DNA of 64,000 bases. It comes from CAZICM01 sp964537685 (GTDB lineage Bacteria; Myxococcota_A; Polyangia; Polyangiales; Polyangiaceae). The first letter of the stretch is position 1, and every line of letters starts with the position of its first letter. Positions 53,267 to 62,598 of the stretch are shown here, piece after piece. Location of the stretch: NCBI GenBank assembly GCA_964537685.1, contig CAZICM010000010.1, forward strand, positions 1 to 64,000, in the 5' to 3' direction. Under the pieces are notes generated by a model that was not told where the DNA came from, searched no databases, and saw only the letters and a list, made by a program, of their open reading frames with translations. A program made the position numbers and the translations under genes.

Positions 53267-53916
53267 GCACTGCGCCTTTTTCAAGCCACGGGGACGATTT
53301 TCTCCTGCTGATCATTTCGTCTCCGTCGGGTGCCGGAAAGACAACGCTGTGCAAGCGGCTGCGCGCTGAGTTTGCGGACCTTCGCTTTTCGGTATCGCAC
53401 ACGACACGCAAAGCGCGGCCCACCGAAACCGACGGCAAGGATTATCACTTCGTCGACACAGAAAGCTTTGAGCGAATGATCGGCGATGGGGCGTTCGCTG
53501 AATGGGCGCGCGTGCACGGTAATCTGTATGGCACAAGCCTTCGCGAGATTGAGATTGCGAAGACCTGCTCGGCCGGGCTTCTGTTCGATATCGATTACCA
53601 AGGAGCGCGGCAGCTTAAAGCGCATCTTCCCAGTGCGGCGGGCGTTTTTATTCTTCCGCCTTCTTTTGGGGAACTGGAGCGCAGGCTCCGCGGACGAGGC
53701 ACCGAAGACGATCAAACGGTCAGGCGGCGGCTTGCGAACGCGCATCAAGAAATCGAGCACTATGCGATTTTTGACTATGTGGTGATCAACGACGACATCG
53801 AGCGGGCGTACGCAGAGCTGCGGGGAATCGTCTATGCGGAGCAGTGCAAGCGAACGCGCCGCAGCCTCATTTGCGAGCGAATGCTTGCAGAAGGAAAAGT
53901 GGAGAAGAACTCATGA
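53263..53916 (+). CDS. gmk: Guanylate kinase
   Basis: Gmk phosphorylates GMP to GDP. The 217-aa product from a GTG start has the P-loop SSPSGAGKTT (19-28), FSVSHTTRKARPTETDGKDYHFVD (GMP-binding region), LLFDIDYQGARQL and GRGTEDDQTVRRRL. It is linked by an ATGA overlap to the MTA phosphorylase gene. Confidence 0.97.
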   Translation: MSTAPFSSHGDDFLLLIISSPSGAGKTTLCKRLRAEFADLRFSVSHTTRKARPTETDGKDYHFVDTESFERMIGDGAFAEWARVHGNLYGTSLREIEIAKTCSAGLLFDIDYQGARQLKAHLPSAAGVFILPPSFGELERRLRGRGTEDDQTVRRRLANAHQEIEHYAIFDYVVINDDIERAYAELRGIVYAEQCKRTRRSLICERMLAEGKVEKNS

Positions 53917-54785
53917 CATCCGTGCTCGCTGTGATTGGGGGCAGTGGCCTTTACGATGTGGATGCCCTTGAATCACCTGAAGAAGTCCGCATAACGACGC
54001 CCTACGGCGATCCGAGCGATGTGATTGTCCGCGGACGGTTTAAAGATACGGACACGCTGGGGCTGTTTCTTCCCAGGCACGGCCGTTCGCACCGCTTTTC
54101 CCCTTCCACAATCAATTACCGGGCAAATATCTGCGCTTTGAAAATGCTCGGTGCGACGCATGTAATGTCTGTCAGCGCCGTCGGCTCGATGAAGGAAGAA
54201 ATTGAACCCGGCGATCTGGTGGTCGTCGATCAGTTCATCGACTTAACCAAACACCGCAAGTCCACCTTTTTTGATGAAGGTGTTGTTGGACATGTTTCCT
54301 TCGCCGAACCGGTGTGTTCCATCATGGCGAGCGCGGTATACGAAGCCGCAAAAACCACGGAGGCGCGCGCGGTTCACAAAGGCGGAACCTATGTGTGCAT
54401 CGAAGGTCCGCAATTCTCGACACGCGCTGAAAGCTTTGTATACCGAAGCTGGGGAGTCAGCGTTATTGGCATGACCAACATGCCCGAGGCCAAGCTGGCC
54501 CGCGAGGCCGAGCTGCCCTTTGCAACGCTGGCTTTATCAACCGACTACGATTGCTGGCATGACACGCATGCCCACGTCAGCGTCGAAGCCGTTGTTGCAG
54601 TCCTGAAGCAAAACGTACGGTTTGCAAAACAAGTGGCGCGCACATTGGCGGGCAGGCTTCCGGATGTGTCGCAAAGCATTGCGAAGGATGCGCTTAAAAA
54701 CGCAATTATGACGGCTCCCTCGGCGATTGGGCCGGAAGCCGAACAGCGCCTTTCCTGGCTGCTCGGCGCGCGCCGGGACAGATGA
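53913..54785 (+). CDS. mtnP: S-methyl-5'-thioadenosine phosphorylase
   Basis: This purine nucleoside phosphorylase-family enzyme cleaves methylthioadenosine to adenine and methylthioribose-1-phosphate. From the ATG at 53913 (GGAG upstream) the 290-aa product shows GGSGLYD, LPRHGRSHRFSPSTINYRANI, IEGPQFSTRAES and GMTNMPEAKLAREAEL, which fit the MTA phosphorylase subfamily. It is coupled to gmk and followed by a PfkB-type kinase. Confidence 0.93.
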   Translation: MTSVLAVIGGSGLYDVDALESPEEVRITTPYGDPSDVIVRGRFKDTDTLGLFLPRHGRSHRFSPSTINYRANICALKMLGATHVMSVSAVGSMKEEIEPGDLVVVDQFIDLTKHRKSTFFDEGVVGHVSFAEPVCSIMASAVYEAAKTTEARAVHKGGTYVCIEGPQFSTRAESFVYRSWGVSVIGMTNMPEAKLAREAELPFATLALSTDYDCWHDTHAHVSVEAVVAVLKQNVRFAKQVARTLAGRLPDVSQSIAKDALKNAIMTAPSAIGPEAEQRLSWLLGARRDR

Positions 54786-54839
54786 CGAAGCCTAAAGACA
54801 CCAGCCTTTATTTTTTTCATTGAACGGAGACCCAAATAC

Positions 54840-55769
54840 GTGACGACCAAAGCACCGATCCTTGTCGTCGGATCGATGGCATTTGACGACCTTGAGCTTC
54901 CTACCGGCAATGTGCGGGATGTGGTTGGAGGTTCAGCCACTTATTCTGCGCTGACCGCTTCTTGCTTCGCGCCCGTGCGCGTTGTGGCTGTTGTCGGCGA
55001 TGACTTCCCGCAAGCCACGCTCGACGCCATGCAATCGCGGGGCATCGATACGAGCGGCATCGAGAGGGCAGCAGGCCAAACCTTTCGTTGGGCGGGACGT
55101 TATGATGCGGATCTCATTCATCGCGTTACGCTGGCGACACACTTGAACGTGTTTGCCTCTTTTCAGCCTAAAATCCCGGAGAGCTATCGCGATAGCCCCT
55201 ATGTGCTTCTGGGCAATATCCATCCGGCGCTCCAGCTCGATGTGCTCAATCAGATCCACGCACCAAAGCTCGTCATCGCCGATACGATGAACTTTTGGAT
55301 TTCGGGAGAACCCCAAATCCTCGCCGAAATGCTGAAGCGCATCGACACCTTGGTCATCAACGACGAAGAAGCTCGGCAGCTCTCGGGCATGTACAACATC
55401 CGCAGAGCAGCCCACGAAATTCTCCGCCGCGGCCCAAAACGGCTCATTATTAAGCGCGGCGAGCACGGTGCGCTTCTCTTTGACGAATTTGGGATCTTTG
55501 CGGCCCCCGGTTATCCGCTCGAGGACGTTGTCGATCCGACAGGCGCGGGAGATTCGTTCGCGGGCGGTTTATTGGGCTATCTGGCAGGCCAGCCCGAAAT
55601 CTCTGAATACACATTCCGGCGCGCCATGATTCATGCGACCGCCGCCGCTTCATTCTGCGTCGAAGCCGTCGGAACAACCCGCATCAGCCGGATCACCCGC
55701 TCCGATATCGCGGGCCGGGTCAACTTGGTCCGCACCCTCTACGATTTCGGCGCGTCAACCATGCTTTAA
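54840..55769 (+). CDS. PfkB-family sugar/nucleoside kinase
   Basis: The GTG at 54840 has GGAG upstream. The 309-aa protein has the N-terminal GGSATYSAL, and the ATP-site DPTGAGDSFAGG with catalytic Asp238. Placement after gmk and MTA phosphorylase suggests a purine nucleoside or adenosine-type substrate, but sugar specificity cannot be read from the sequence. No signal peptide is present. Confidence 0.9.
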   Translation: MTTKAPILVVGSMAFDDLELPTGNVRDVVGGSATYSALTASCFAPVRVVAVVGDDFPQATLDAMQSRGIDTSGIERAAGQTFRWAGRYDADLIHRVTLATHLNVFASFQPKIPESYRDSPYVLLGNIHPALQLDVLNQIHAPKLVIADTMNFWISGEPQILAEMLKRIDTLVINDEEARQLSGMYNIRRAAHEILRRGPKRLIIKRGEHGALLFDEFGIFAAPGYPLEDVVDPTGAGDSFAGGLLGYLAGQPEISEYTFRRAMIHATAAASFCVEAVGTTRISRITRSDIAGRVNLVRTLYDFGASTML

Positions 55770-55947
55770 TTGCCGCGGTTCTACGCGAAAACACACACCG
55801 TCAATTCGCCGTTGTGTTCCGCGCCGCCAAAACGTACACACAGAAATCAACGGCCCTTCACGGCACTCAAAGCGCTGCGTTCTTGCTTTGAAGCCCCGAG
55901 AAGTGTCCTTTCAATCCCAAGCGTGATAAAGCGTTGAGCATTCCAAC

Positions 55948-56592
55948 ATGAAACTGACACTTCAACACCTCGCAGGCATTTCGCTTCTCCTCCCCCTCGC
56001 CTTTGGATGTGCCCGAACGGCTCCGTTTGATGAGCTGGACAAGGCGCCCATGACGATTATGCGCCTCGGCCAGCCGCCGCCGCCGCCCGCTCCCACGCCC
56101 ATCCCCACAGGAGGCGGAACACCTCTCATCCCCGGACTGCCGCCCGATTTGCAGAAGATGGGCGAGCAGGTTCTTCAAGGCGCCGGACAAATTCTTCCCC
56201 CTGGATTGATTCCTCCCGGATTGATTCCGGGTGCTCAGCCGACGCCTGTTGTAGCTCAGCAGCCGCCGACGCCGATGTTTAAAGCTTGGGCGATTATCGG
56301 CACGCCGATTCAGAATGTGGACGATGAAACCCGCGAGGAGATCCTCGATCTCTTCGGCGATGAAGACAGCTTCCAGAGCGATCGCCCGAATTGCTTTTCG
56401 CCCGGAATGGGCATTTCAATTACGCGCAATGGTCAGCCCCCTGTTGACTTGATGATTTCGCTTTCGTGCTCGCAGGCGCAGGGCGACGGCTTTAAGTGGC
56501 CTTACAAGGCCAATGGATTCACGACGGACACGTCCGATCGCCTCTCGAAGATCTTCCAGAAGTTCTTCGGACCTGTGCCTCCCGGCGCATAA
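55948..56592 (+). CDS. Pro-rich lipoprotein
   Basis: The 214-aa product has lipobox AFGC (Cys21), a long Pro/Gly linker (PPPPPAPTPIPTGGG, LPPGLIPPGLIPG) and a C-terminal globular domain of about 100 residues with FSPGMGISITRNGQPP and two Cys. No family is recognised. A terminator follows. Confidence 0.8.
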   Translation: MKLTLQHLAGISLLLPLAFGCARTAPFDELDKAPMTIMRLGQPPPPPAPTPIPTGGGTPLIPGLPPDLQKMGEQVLQGAGQILPPGLIPPGLIPGAQPTPVVAQQPPTPMFKAWAIIGTPIQNVDDETREEILDLFGDEDSFQSDRPNCFSPGMGISITRNGQPPVDLMISLSCSQAQGDGFKWPYKANGFTTDTSDRLSKIFQKFFGPVPPGA

Positions 56593-56619
56593 AGCTCCAA
56601 GCGACTCAAAGAACTTTCC

Positions 56620-56668
56620 AAAGCCTTCCCCGTCATTTGCAGATGCTTATGGGGGAAGGCTTTTATTT
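56620..56668 (+). terminator. Intrinsic terminator
   Basis: AAAGCCTTCCCC (56620-56631) pairs with GGGGAAGGCTTTT (56652-56664) and a T-rich run follows. It ends the transcript of the Pro-rich lipoprotein. Confidence 0.9.
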
Positions 56669-56883
56669 ATTTATTTTTCTGACCAAATGACCACGGGAAG
56701 AACAGGATGGCCATTGCGCCTAAATTGCGCAGAACCTTCAAAAATCGGCGCGAAAAAACAGCGTGAAATAACATGATCGGTGATAGACTGAACAAGTCGA
56801 TTGATTGTGATGAGAGCGATCCCAGCGTTCGGCTTGTGTAGGAGAATCTCGGTGAAGTATTTTGAAAAGAACGGGCCGGGACG

Positions 56884-58569
56884 ATGACAAGCGGCGACAA
56901 ACTCCATGCAGGAATGGTGCTCGGACGCTATGAGCTCCTCCTTCCAATTGCACAGGGAGGTATGGCCACCGTATGGGCCGCCCGCCAAAAAGGCTCTCGC
57001 GGGTTTCAAAAGACTGTCGCCATCAAAACAATGCTTCCCGGCCTGTCGGACGATCCGCAGTTCGAGGAAATGTTTCTCGATGAAGCTGGGCTCGCCGCAA
57101 AAATCCAACATCCGAATGTGGCGCAGATTCTCGATTTGGGCGAGGAAAACGAAGTTCTTTATATCGTGATGGAGTGGGTGGACGGCGAAGCGCTTTCAAC
57201 CGTTGCAAGCGCCGCAAAGAAGGCTCAGGCCGCACTGCCTCAAACCGTCATGCTGCGTATTATTTCGCAAGCCTGCGCGGGACTGCACGCGGCGCATGAA
57301 CTCAAAGACGAAAACGAACGCCCGCTGAATTTGGTGCACCGCGATGTATCGCCCCAAAACGTTCTCGTGACCTATGACGGTATCGTAAAACTGGTCGATT
57401 TCGGCGTCGCCAAAGCCGTCGGCCGAATGAGTGAAACGGTGGGCGGCCAAATTAAAGGCAAAGTCCCCTATATGTCGCCCGAACAAGCGCGCGGCGGCAA
57501 TGTCGATCGCCGGACCGATATCTTTGCGCTCGGTATCGTTCTGTACAAACTCACGCTGGGTGTTCATCCCTTTGCAGGCGCGGACGACCTGCAAACACTG
57601 CGAAATATCGTCTCCAGGCCGCTTCTGCCTCCCCGCGCCAAAGATCCGCAGTTCTCGCCTGAACTCGAGCAAGTCATTCTGAAATGCCTCGATAAAGATC
57701 CCGATCGGCGATTTCAAACCATGCTCGAGTTGGATCGCGCGATTGAACGCGTACTCGCAAGCACAGGTGCCTCACTCGTCGACGACGAAGTCGGCGCCTT
57801 TGTCCGATCGATTCTAGGTGAACGGGGAAATAAGCGCCGCGCGGCCATTCGCGATGCCGTAAAGGCCGCCGATGAACGGGCAGCGGGCGCAGTCGTTCAT
57901 GATGTCGTCAGCGAAGTGGTTGTCACCAACCTGAACACAGGCATGAATTCCGTGCGTGGAACAGGGGTGACAAGGCCCACCGGCCCACTGCCTCCGCCAT
58001 CGCTTCCTCCCCTTCCCCTGCCGCCTCCTTCCTATCCCTCGGCGCTGCCTCCGCCGCCTCCTTCCACCGTGCGCGTCCCGTCCGAGCCTTCAGTAACGGC
58101 GCCTCCAACGGCTCAATTGCTCGAGCCGTTTGAAATGCAGCCCAAACGAAGCCGATCGGGATTGTTTATCGGAATTGGCGTTGCAATCGCAGCCGCGGGA
58201 ATAGGCGTGTTGGTCTTGACTTCATCGTCCGATACACCCCCAGGCCCAGCCAGCACAGCACCGACGGCTCAGCCTTCGAACCCCGCCGCGGAAAACACAG
58301 CGCCAACAGCAGCAGCAGCAGCAGCGGCCACAACAAGCACACCGAGCGCTTCAGCCAACGCGGTCAATATCAACGATCTGCCCGATGACAAAAAAGCCGC
58401 CACAGCCGAGCCGCCCAGCGGAGGCGGATCGACAGCCAGCCGCCCCCGGAACACAGCAGCGGGCGGCGGCGACAAAACCGCGGGCGCTGCAGCCACAGCG
58501 ACGGCCACATCAACGGCGACAACCAAGACCCCCAAATACGTTCCAAAAGTCACCAATCCAGGCTTTTAA
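56884..58569 (+). CDS. Transmembrane Ser/Thr protein kinase
   Basis: The 561-aa protein has an intact eukaryote-like kinase domain at 15-290: Gly-rich loop IAQGGMATV, VAIK with Lys48, HRDVSPQN (His152, Arg153, Asp154, Asn159), DFG at 172-174 and the MSPEQARG activation-segment end. A Pro/Ser linker follows, a membrane helix lies at about 425-443, and the periplasmic part is Ala/Thr/Pro-rich. It probably phosphorylates Ser/Thr of cytoplasmic targets. In contrast to the other two kinase-fold proteins of this window, it looks active. Confidence 0.93.
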   Translation: MTSGDKLHAGMVLGRYELLLPIAQGGMATVWAARQKGSRGFQKTVAIKTMLPGLSDDPQFEEMFLDEAGLAAKIQHPNVAQILDLGEENEVLYIVMEWVDGEALSTVASAAKKAQAALPQTVMLRIISQACAGLHAAHELKDENERPLNLVHRDVSPQNVLVTYDGIVKLVDFGVAKAVGRMSETVGGQIKGKVPYMSPEQARGGNVDRRTDIFALGIVLYKLTLGVHPFAGADDLQTLRNIVSRPLLPPRAKDPQFSPELEQVILKCLDKDPDRRFQTMLELDRAIERVLASTGASLVDDEVGAFVRSILGERGNKRRAAIRDAVKAADERAAGAVVHDVVSEVVVTNLNTGMNSVRGTGVTRPTGPLPPPSLPPLPLPPPSYPSALPPPPPSTVRVPSEPSVTAPPTAQLLEPFEMQPKRSRSGLFIGIGVAIAAAGIGVLVLTSSSDTPPGPASTAPTAQPSNPAAENTAPTAAAAAAATTSTPSASANAVNINDLPDDKKAATAEPPSGGGSTASRPRNTAAGGGDKTAGAAATATATSTATTKTPKYVPKVTNPGF

Positions 58570-58597
58570 ACGCTTCGTTCATTCGGCGTGCTGAGTT

Positions 58598-59626
58598 GTG
58601 AGCCTGGAACCCACCTCAAAACGAGCGCGTGACGCTTTTGTGCTTCTGGCTTGCGCGGCTGCCATCGCGCTTGGCGTCAGCGCAAAAACAACCTCAACCA
58701 GCAAGAAAAACGCGGCTCCCACAGCATCAGGCGATGCCTCGGCCCTGCCTCCGCCGCCCCTGCCTCCAGGCGCCGATTTGCCTTCATTACCCGCTGAAAT
58801 GAGCGATGCGGCAAGCTGTAGCTTCAGCGATCGGGGCTACGGCGACTACGAACGATTTCGGCCTCTTCCCTTGGGCCGCCTCCTCGTTCCCACCGGCCAT
58901 GGAGTCGACGGCGACGGCTCTTTCGATTTGCTGATTCACTTTCATGGCTCGGACGCCGTCCGAAAAATGCTCGCGCCCGAACCCCTCGATTTGGTCATCG
59001 CCGCCGTGGACGCGGGCGTTGGATCGAGCCGCTATTCAAAGGCATTTGCCGACCCTCAAAGCTTTTCCGCAATGCTCCGCTCCATCGAAAAAGAAGTCGC
59101 GGATGCCGTGGGTGTTCCCGCCGCGAAGGCCCGCCATATCGCGCTGTCATCGTGGAGCGCAGGCTATGGAGCAACAGGGCAAATCCTCTTGCAGGAAAGC
59201 ACTTCCAATCAAAAATCGCGCGTTTCCGCCGTGGTATTGCTCGACTCTCTCTATGCGTCGTACATCCCGGCCGAAAATCGAATCGCCGGCCCAAGCCTCG
59301 CACCCTTCCTCGAGCGGGCCGACCGCGCCACACGCGGCGAAGGCGTGTTCTTTTTGTCCTACACCGAGATCGCCACATACGGTTATGCCTCGACATCGGA
59401 AGTGGCCGGATACCTCACAGAAAAGCTCGGCCTTGAACAGCAGGCCGTCGATACCGGCGAACGAAACGAAAACGCGCTTACCCTGCGCCATGTGGCCGAA
59501 CGAGGAAGGCTGTTTGTGCAGGGCTACGCAGGCACGCGCAAAGAAGACCACTGCACCCAGTTGAGGCTCTTACCCAGAATTTTGTATGAGCAGGTGCTGC
59601 CCTTTTTCCTCTCAGCAAAGCCATGA
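58598..59626 (+). CDS. Exported alpha/beta-hydrolase-like protein
   Basis: The 342-aa product, from a GTG start, has a hydrophobic N-terminus with a possible lipobox (LLAC, Cys19), a Pro-rich linker and a domain with the oxyanion motif HFHG (114-117), the nucleophile elbow SWSAG (Ser187) and VLLDSLY. These are features of serine hydrolases. The catalytic His is not assigned. The gene overlaps the next one by ATGA. Substrate unknown; it acts outside the cytoplasm. Confidence 0.78.
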   Translation: MSLEPTSKRARDAFVLLACAAAIALGVSAKTTSTSKKNAAPTASGDASALPPPPLPPGADLPSLPAEMSDAASCSFSDRGYGDYERFRPLPLGRLLVPTGHGVDGDGSFDLLIHFHGSDAVRKMLAPEPLDLVIAAVDAGVGSSRYSKAFADPQSFSAMLRSIEKEVADAVGVPAAKARHIALSSWSAGYGATGQILLQESTSNQKSRVSAVVLLDSLYASYIPAENRIAGPSLAPFLERADRATRGEGVFFLSYTEIATYGYASTSEVAGYLTEKLGLEQQAVDTGERNENALTLRHVAERGRLFVQGYAGTRKEDHCTQLRLLPRILYEQVLPFFLSAKP

Positions 59627-60822
59627 CCATCAAACCCACTGAACGGCTGTATTACGAAGACCCTTTTGTTTTAGCCTTTTCCGCGCATATCGCCGGCCAT
59701 GGTGCCTGGAATGGTGTGCCCAGCGTGCTGCTCGATCGAAGCGCTTTCTATCCTGAATCAGGAGGCCAGCTCGGCGATCGGGGCACGCTTGATGGTCAAA
59801 CCATCCGTGATGTGCAGGTCGATGAACAGGGCCTGGTTCATCATCTTCTGGAAGGCGCACTGCCCGCCGTGGGAAGCCTTGTAAATGGCACGGTTGAACG
59901 GGCGCGCAGGCGTGTGCACATGGCGCTGCATACCGGCCAGCACATCCTTTCAAGAGCCCTCGCCGATGAAGCAGGCGCCGAAACGGTCTCATCCAGGCTC
60001 GGCGAAAATACCTGCACCATCGATGTCGATCGCGATCCCGTCGATGAAGCCGCGGTGGCCCGGGCCGAGGCGCTCACCAACAGCATCATCGATGACAGCG
60101 TTCATGTCAGAGCCTATTTCCCGGCCCAAGACGAACTCGCCTCTTTGCCTCTGCGGCGCGCGCCCAAAGTTTCCGGCGATATCCGCGTTGTGGTGATCGG
60201 CGATTTCGATGTCACACCCTGCGGCGGAACGCATTGCACCAATACAGCCCAAGTCGGCTTGGTTCGGGTGCTCGGTATCGAACGCTATAAGGGCAAATCG
60301 CGTATTCATTTTTCTGCCGGCAAACGCGCGCGCGATGTGCTGTGGAATCAGGCCGAACTCGTGCAGAGCCTTTCGCGCGAGCTGACCTGCGGTCCAGAAG
60401 GCATTCGGGCCGCCTTGGAAAAACTCCGGCGCGAGTCGCTCGATGCCCGCGAAAGCTTGGGACGAGTCCGGGCAAGACTGGCTCAGGCCATGGCTTCGGC
60501 GCTGATTGCCGAAGCGCAGGGTCATCCCAGGAAAATAGCCGTGAGCGTCGTGGAAGATGCCAATCCAGAACTGCTTAGAACCCTCTCGGCCCAAGTCACG
60601 GCGCATCCTGAATTAAGCGCGGCGCTCGCGGGCCAAAGCCCCGATGGACTGCTGGTGCTGCTGGCGCGGGGAAGCTCGGCGGCGATCGACTGCGGAGCGC
60701 TGCTCAAACAAATGGCGAAAATGGGCAATGGCCGGGGAGGCGGGCGGCCCGAGCGCGCCGAAGGCCGTTTTCCCGCCGATACAGATTGGAACGCGCTGGT
60801 TCATCAAGCGCTGAACGCCTGA
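59623..60822 (+). CDS. AlaX-type alanyl-tRNA editing protein
   Basis: The 399-aa protein has the AlaRS-type editing site HTGQH (His103, His107) and CGGTHC (Cys200, His204, Cys205), plus a C-terminal DHHA1-like domain with GGGRPERAEGR. It lacks the aminoacylation domain, so it is a free-standing (AlaX long-form) editor that clears mischarged Ser- or Gly-tRNA(Ala). It shares an ATGA overlap with the upstream hydrolase gene and faces the convergent proS gene. Confidence 0.93.
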   Translation: MTIKPTERLYYEDPFVLAFSAHIAGHGAWNGVPSVLLDRSAFYPESGGQLGDRGTLDGQTIRDVQVDEQGLVHHLLEGALPAVGSLVNGTVERARRRVHMALHTGQHILSRALADEAGAETVSSRLGENTCTIDVDRDPVDEAAVARAEALTNSIIDDSVHVRAYFPAQDELASLPLRRAPKVSGDIRVVVIGDFDVTPCGGTHCTNTAQVGLVRVLGIERYKGKSRIHFSAGKRARDVLWNQAELVQSLSRELTCGPEGIRAALEKLRRESLDARESLGRVRARLAQAMASALIAEAQGHPRKIAVSVVEDANPELLRTLSAQVTAHPELSAALAGQSPDGLLVLLARGSSAAIDCGALLKQMAKMGNGRGGGRPERAEGRFPADTDWNALVHQALNA

Positions 60823-60825
60823 TTT

Positions 60826-62418
60826 TTAATACGACTTCGCAAACACCACGCGCTGATCCGAGGGGCGCCCGCACACCACACACTGCCCCTGCTCCTTCAG
60901 CGATGCCGCCCACGAAGCCGGATCGTTCGCCATCGGAATGCAGCGAATCGTCACCTTCAGCTTCTCTTTAATCGCTCCCTCGCACGCTCCATCTCCACAC
61001 CAGTGCGATAAAGCAAACCCGCCGTGAATCTCGGGCTTGTCTTCGTTCTTCGGCGTAAAGAACGCATCGAAATCCGCCCGCTTATCGATGCGTACCGCAT
61101 GCTCATCCCGGAAACGCTTGGCCCGCTCAAAGAGCCCCGCTTGAATTTCCTCGAGGAGCGCAGGCATTTTCGCCACAAGCTCCACCCGCGACAGCACCGC
61201 CTTGTCCTTCACGGCCTTGTCGCGCCTCGCCATCATCACCGCATTGCCATCCACATCGCGCGGCCCAATTTCCAAGCGAATCGGCACACCCCGCTTGATC
61301 CACTCCCATTGCTTGTCGCCGCCCCGGATATCCCGCTTGTCGACTTCCACCTCAATCGGCCGCCCAAAGACCCGCTGCGCCCGAAGCTCCGCCGCCAAGC
61401 CGTCGATGTACTCCAGCACCTTCGCCTTCGTGTCATCACCGCGGAACACAGGCAAAATCACGACATGCGCGGGCGCCAGCCGAGGCGGCAGCACCAGCCC
61501 ATCGTCGTCGCTGTGCGTCATGATCAAACCGCCGATCAAGCGCGTCGACACACCCCACGATGTCGTCCACGCATACTCCTCGGTCTCCTTCGCCGTCTGG
61601 AATCGAATGCCGCTCGCCTTCGAAAAATTCTGCCCCAGGAAATGCGAAGTCCCCGCCTGCAAAGCCTTGCGATCCTGCATCATCGCTTCAATCGCATAGG
61701 TGTCCACCGCCCCGGGAAAACGCTCGCTCGCCGTCTTCGGCCCCCGTAGCACAGGCATCGCCATGAAATCTTCAGCGAAGGTCGCATACACACCCAGCAT
61801 CCGAAGCGTCTCTTCCCTCGCCTCTTCCTCTGTCGCGTGCGCCGTGTGCCCCTCCTGCCATAAAAACTCCGCCGTCCTTAAGAACAAACGCGTCCTCAAT
61901 TCCCAGCGCACAACGTTCGCCCACTGATTAATCAACAGCGGCAAATCCCGGTAGCTCTGAACCCAGCTCGCAAACGCCGCTCCAATAATCGTCTCCGAGG
62001 TCGGCCGAACCACCAGCGGCTCCTCGAGCTTCGCATTGGGATCGACAATCAAACCGCCGTCCGGCCCCGCCACCAGCCTGTGATGCGTCACCACCGCGCA
62101 CTCTTTGGCAAAACCCTCGACGTGCTCCGCTTCCTTTTCCAAAAATGACTTCGGGATAAACAGCGGGAAATATGCGTTCTTGTGGCCCGTCGCCTTGAAC
62201 ATGGCATCGAGCTCGCGCTGTATGTTTTCCCAAATCGCATAGCCCCAAGGCTTAATCACCATACAGCCGCGCACCGGCGAGTTCTCCGCCAAATCCGCCG
62301 CCCGCGTCACCTGCTGATACCACTCGGCGTAGTCGTCCTGCCGCGTCGGCGTTATCGCCGTGACCGCGCGCTGTTGCCCTTGGCGCTGGCCTTCCTGCGA
62401 ACCTTGATTCTTTGCCAC
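60826..62418 (-). CDS. proS: Prolyl-tRNA synthetase, archaeal/eukaryote-like type
   Basis: ProS charges tRNA(Pro). From the GTG at 62418, preceded by GAGGAG, the 530-aa product starts MAKNQGSQEGQ. Class II motifs are visible: FLPLFIPKSFLEKEAEHVEGF-type active-site region, motif 2 RWELRTRLFLRTAEFLWQEGHTAH, and motif 3 near DDDGLVLPPRLAP. The C-terminal Zn-binding-type domain ends VVFAKSY, as in the short ProS type without the bacterial editing insert. The upstream extension to 62589 lies over the promoter region and is not supported. Confidence 0.95.
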   Translation of the reverse strand: MAKNQGSQEGQRQGQQRAVTAITPTRQDDYAEWYQQVTRAADLAENSPVRGCMVIKPWGYAIWENIQRELDAMFKATGHKNAYFPLFIPKSFLEKEAEHVEGFAKECAVVTHHRLVAGPDGGLIVDPNAKLEEPLVVRPTSETIIGAAFASWVQSYRDLPLLINQWANVVRWELRTRLFLRTAEFLWQEGHTAHATEEEAREETLRMLGVYATFAEDFMAMPVLRGPKTASERFPGAVDTYAIEAMMQDRKALQAGTSHFLGQNFSKASGIRFQTAKETEEYAWTTSWGVSTRLIGGLIMTHSDDDGLVLPPRLAPAHVVILPVFRGDDTKAKVLEYIDGLAAELRAQRVFGRPIEVEVDKRDIRGGDKQWEWIKRGVPIRLEIGPRDVDGNAVMMARRDKAVKDKAVLSRVELVAKMPALLEEIQAGLFERAKRFRDEHAVRIDKRADFDAFFTPKNEDKPEIHGGFALSHWCGDGACEGAIKEKLKVTIRCIPMANDPASWAASLKEQGQCVVCGRPSDQRVVFAKSY

Positions 62419-62598
62419 GATGTCTCCTCGGCGATCCGTGGAACAGGGGAACCTCAATAAACCGAATCGCCTATCCCTTTTCGGCTGCCCCTTATGCCCC
62501 TTTTTCGCCGCACCGCAAAGCTCTTGCCGCAGCCCGCAAATGATTCCTTGCCAAGAACCTGACAGCGTGCGCGCTTCCGTGATAACCATCGCGCCACT

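Noticed and set aside
59623..60822. Complete alanyl-tRNA synthetase
   Set aside because: Only the editing and DHHA1-like parts are present; the aminoacylation domain is missing.
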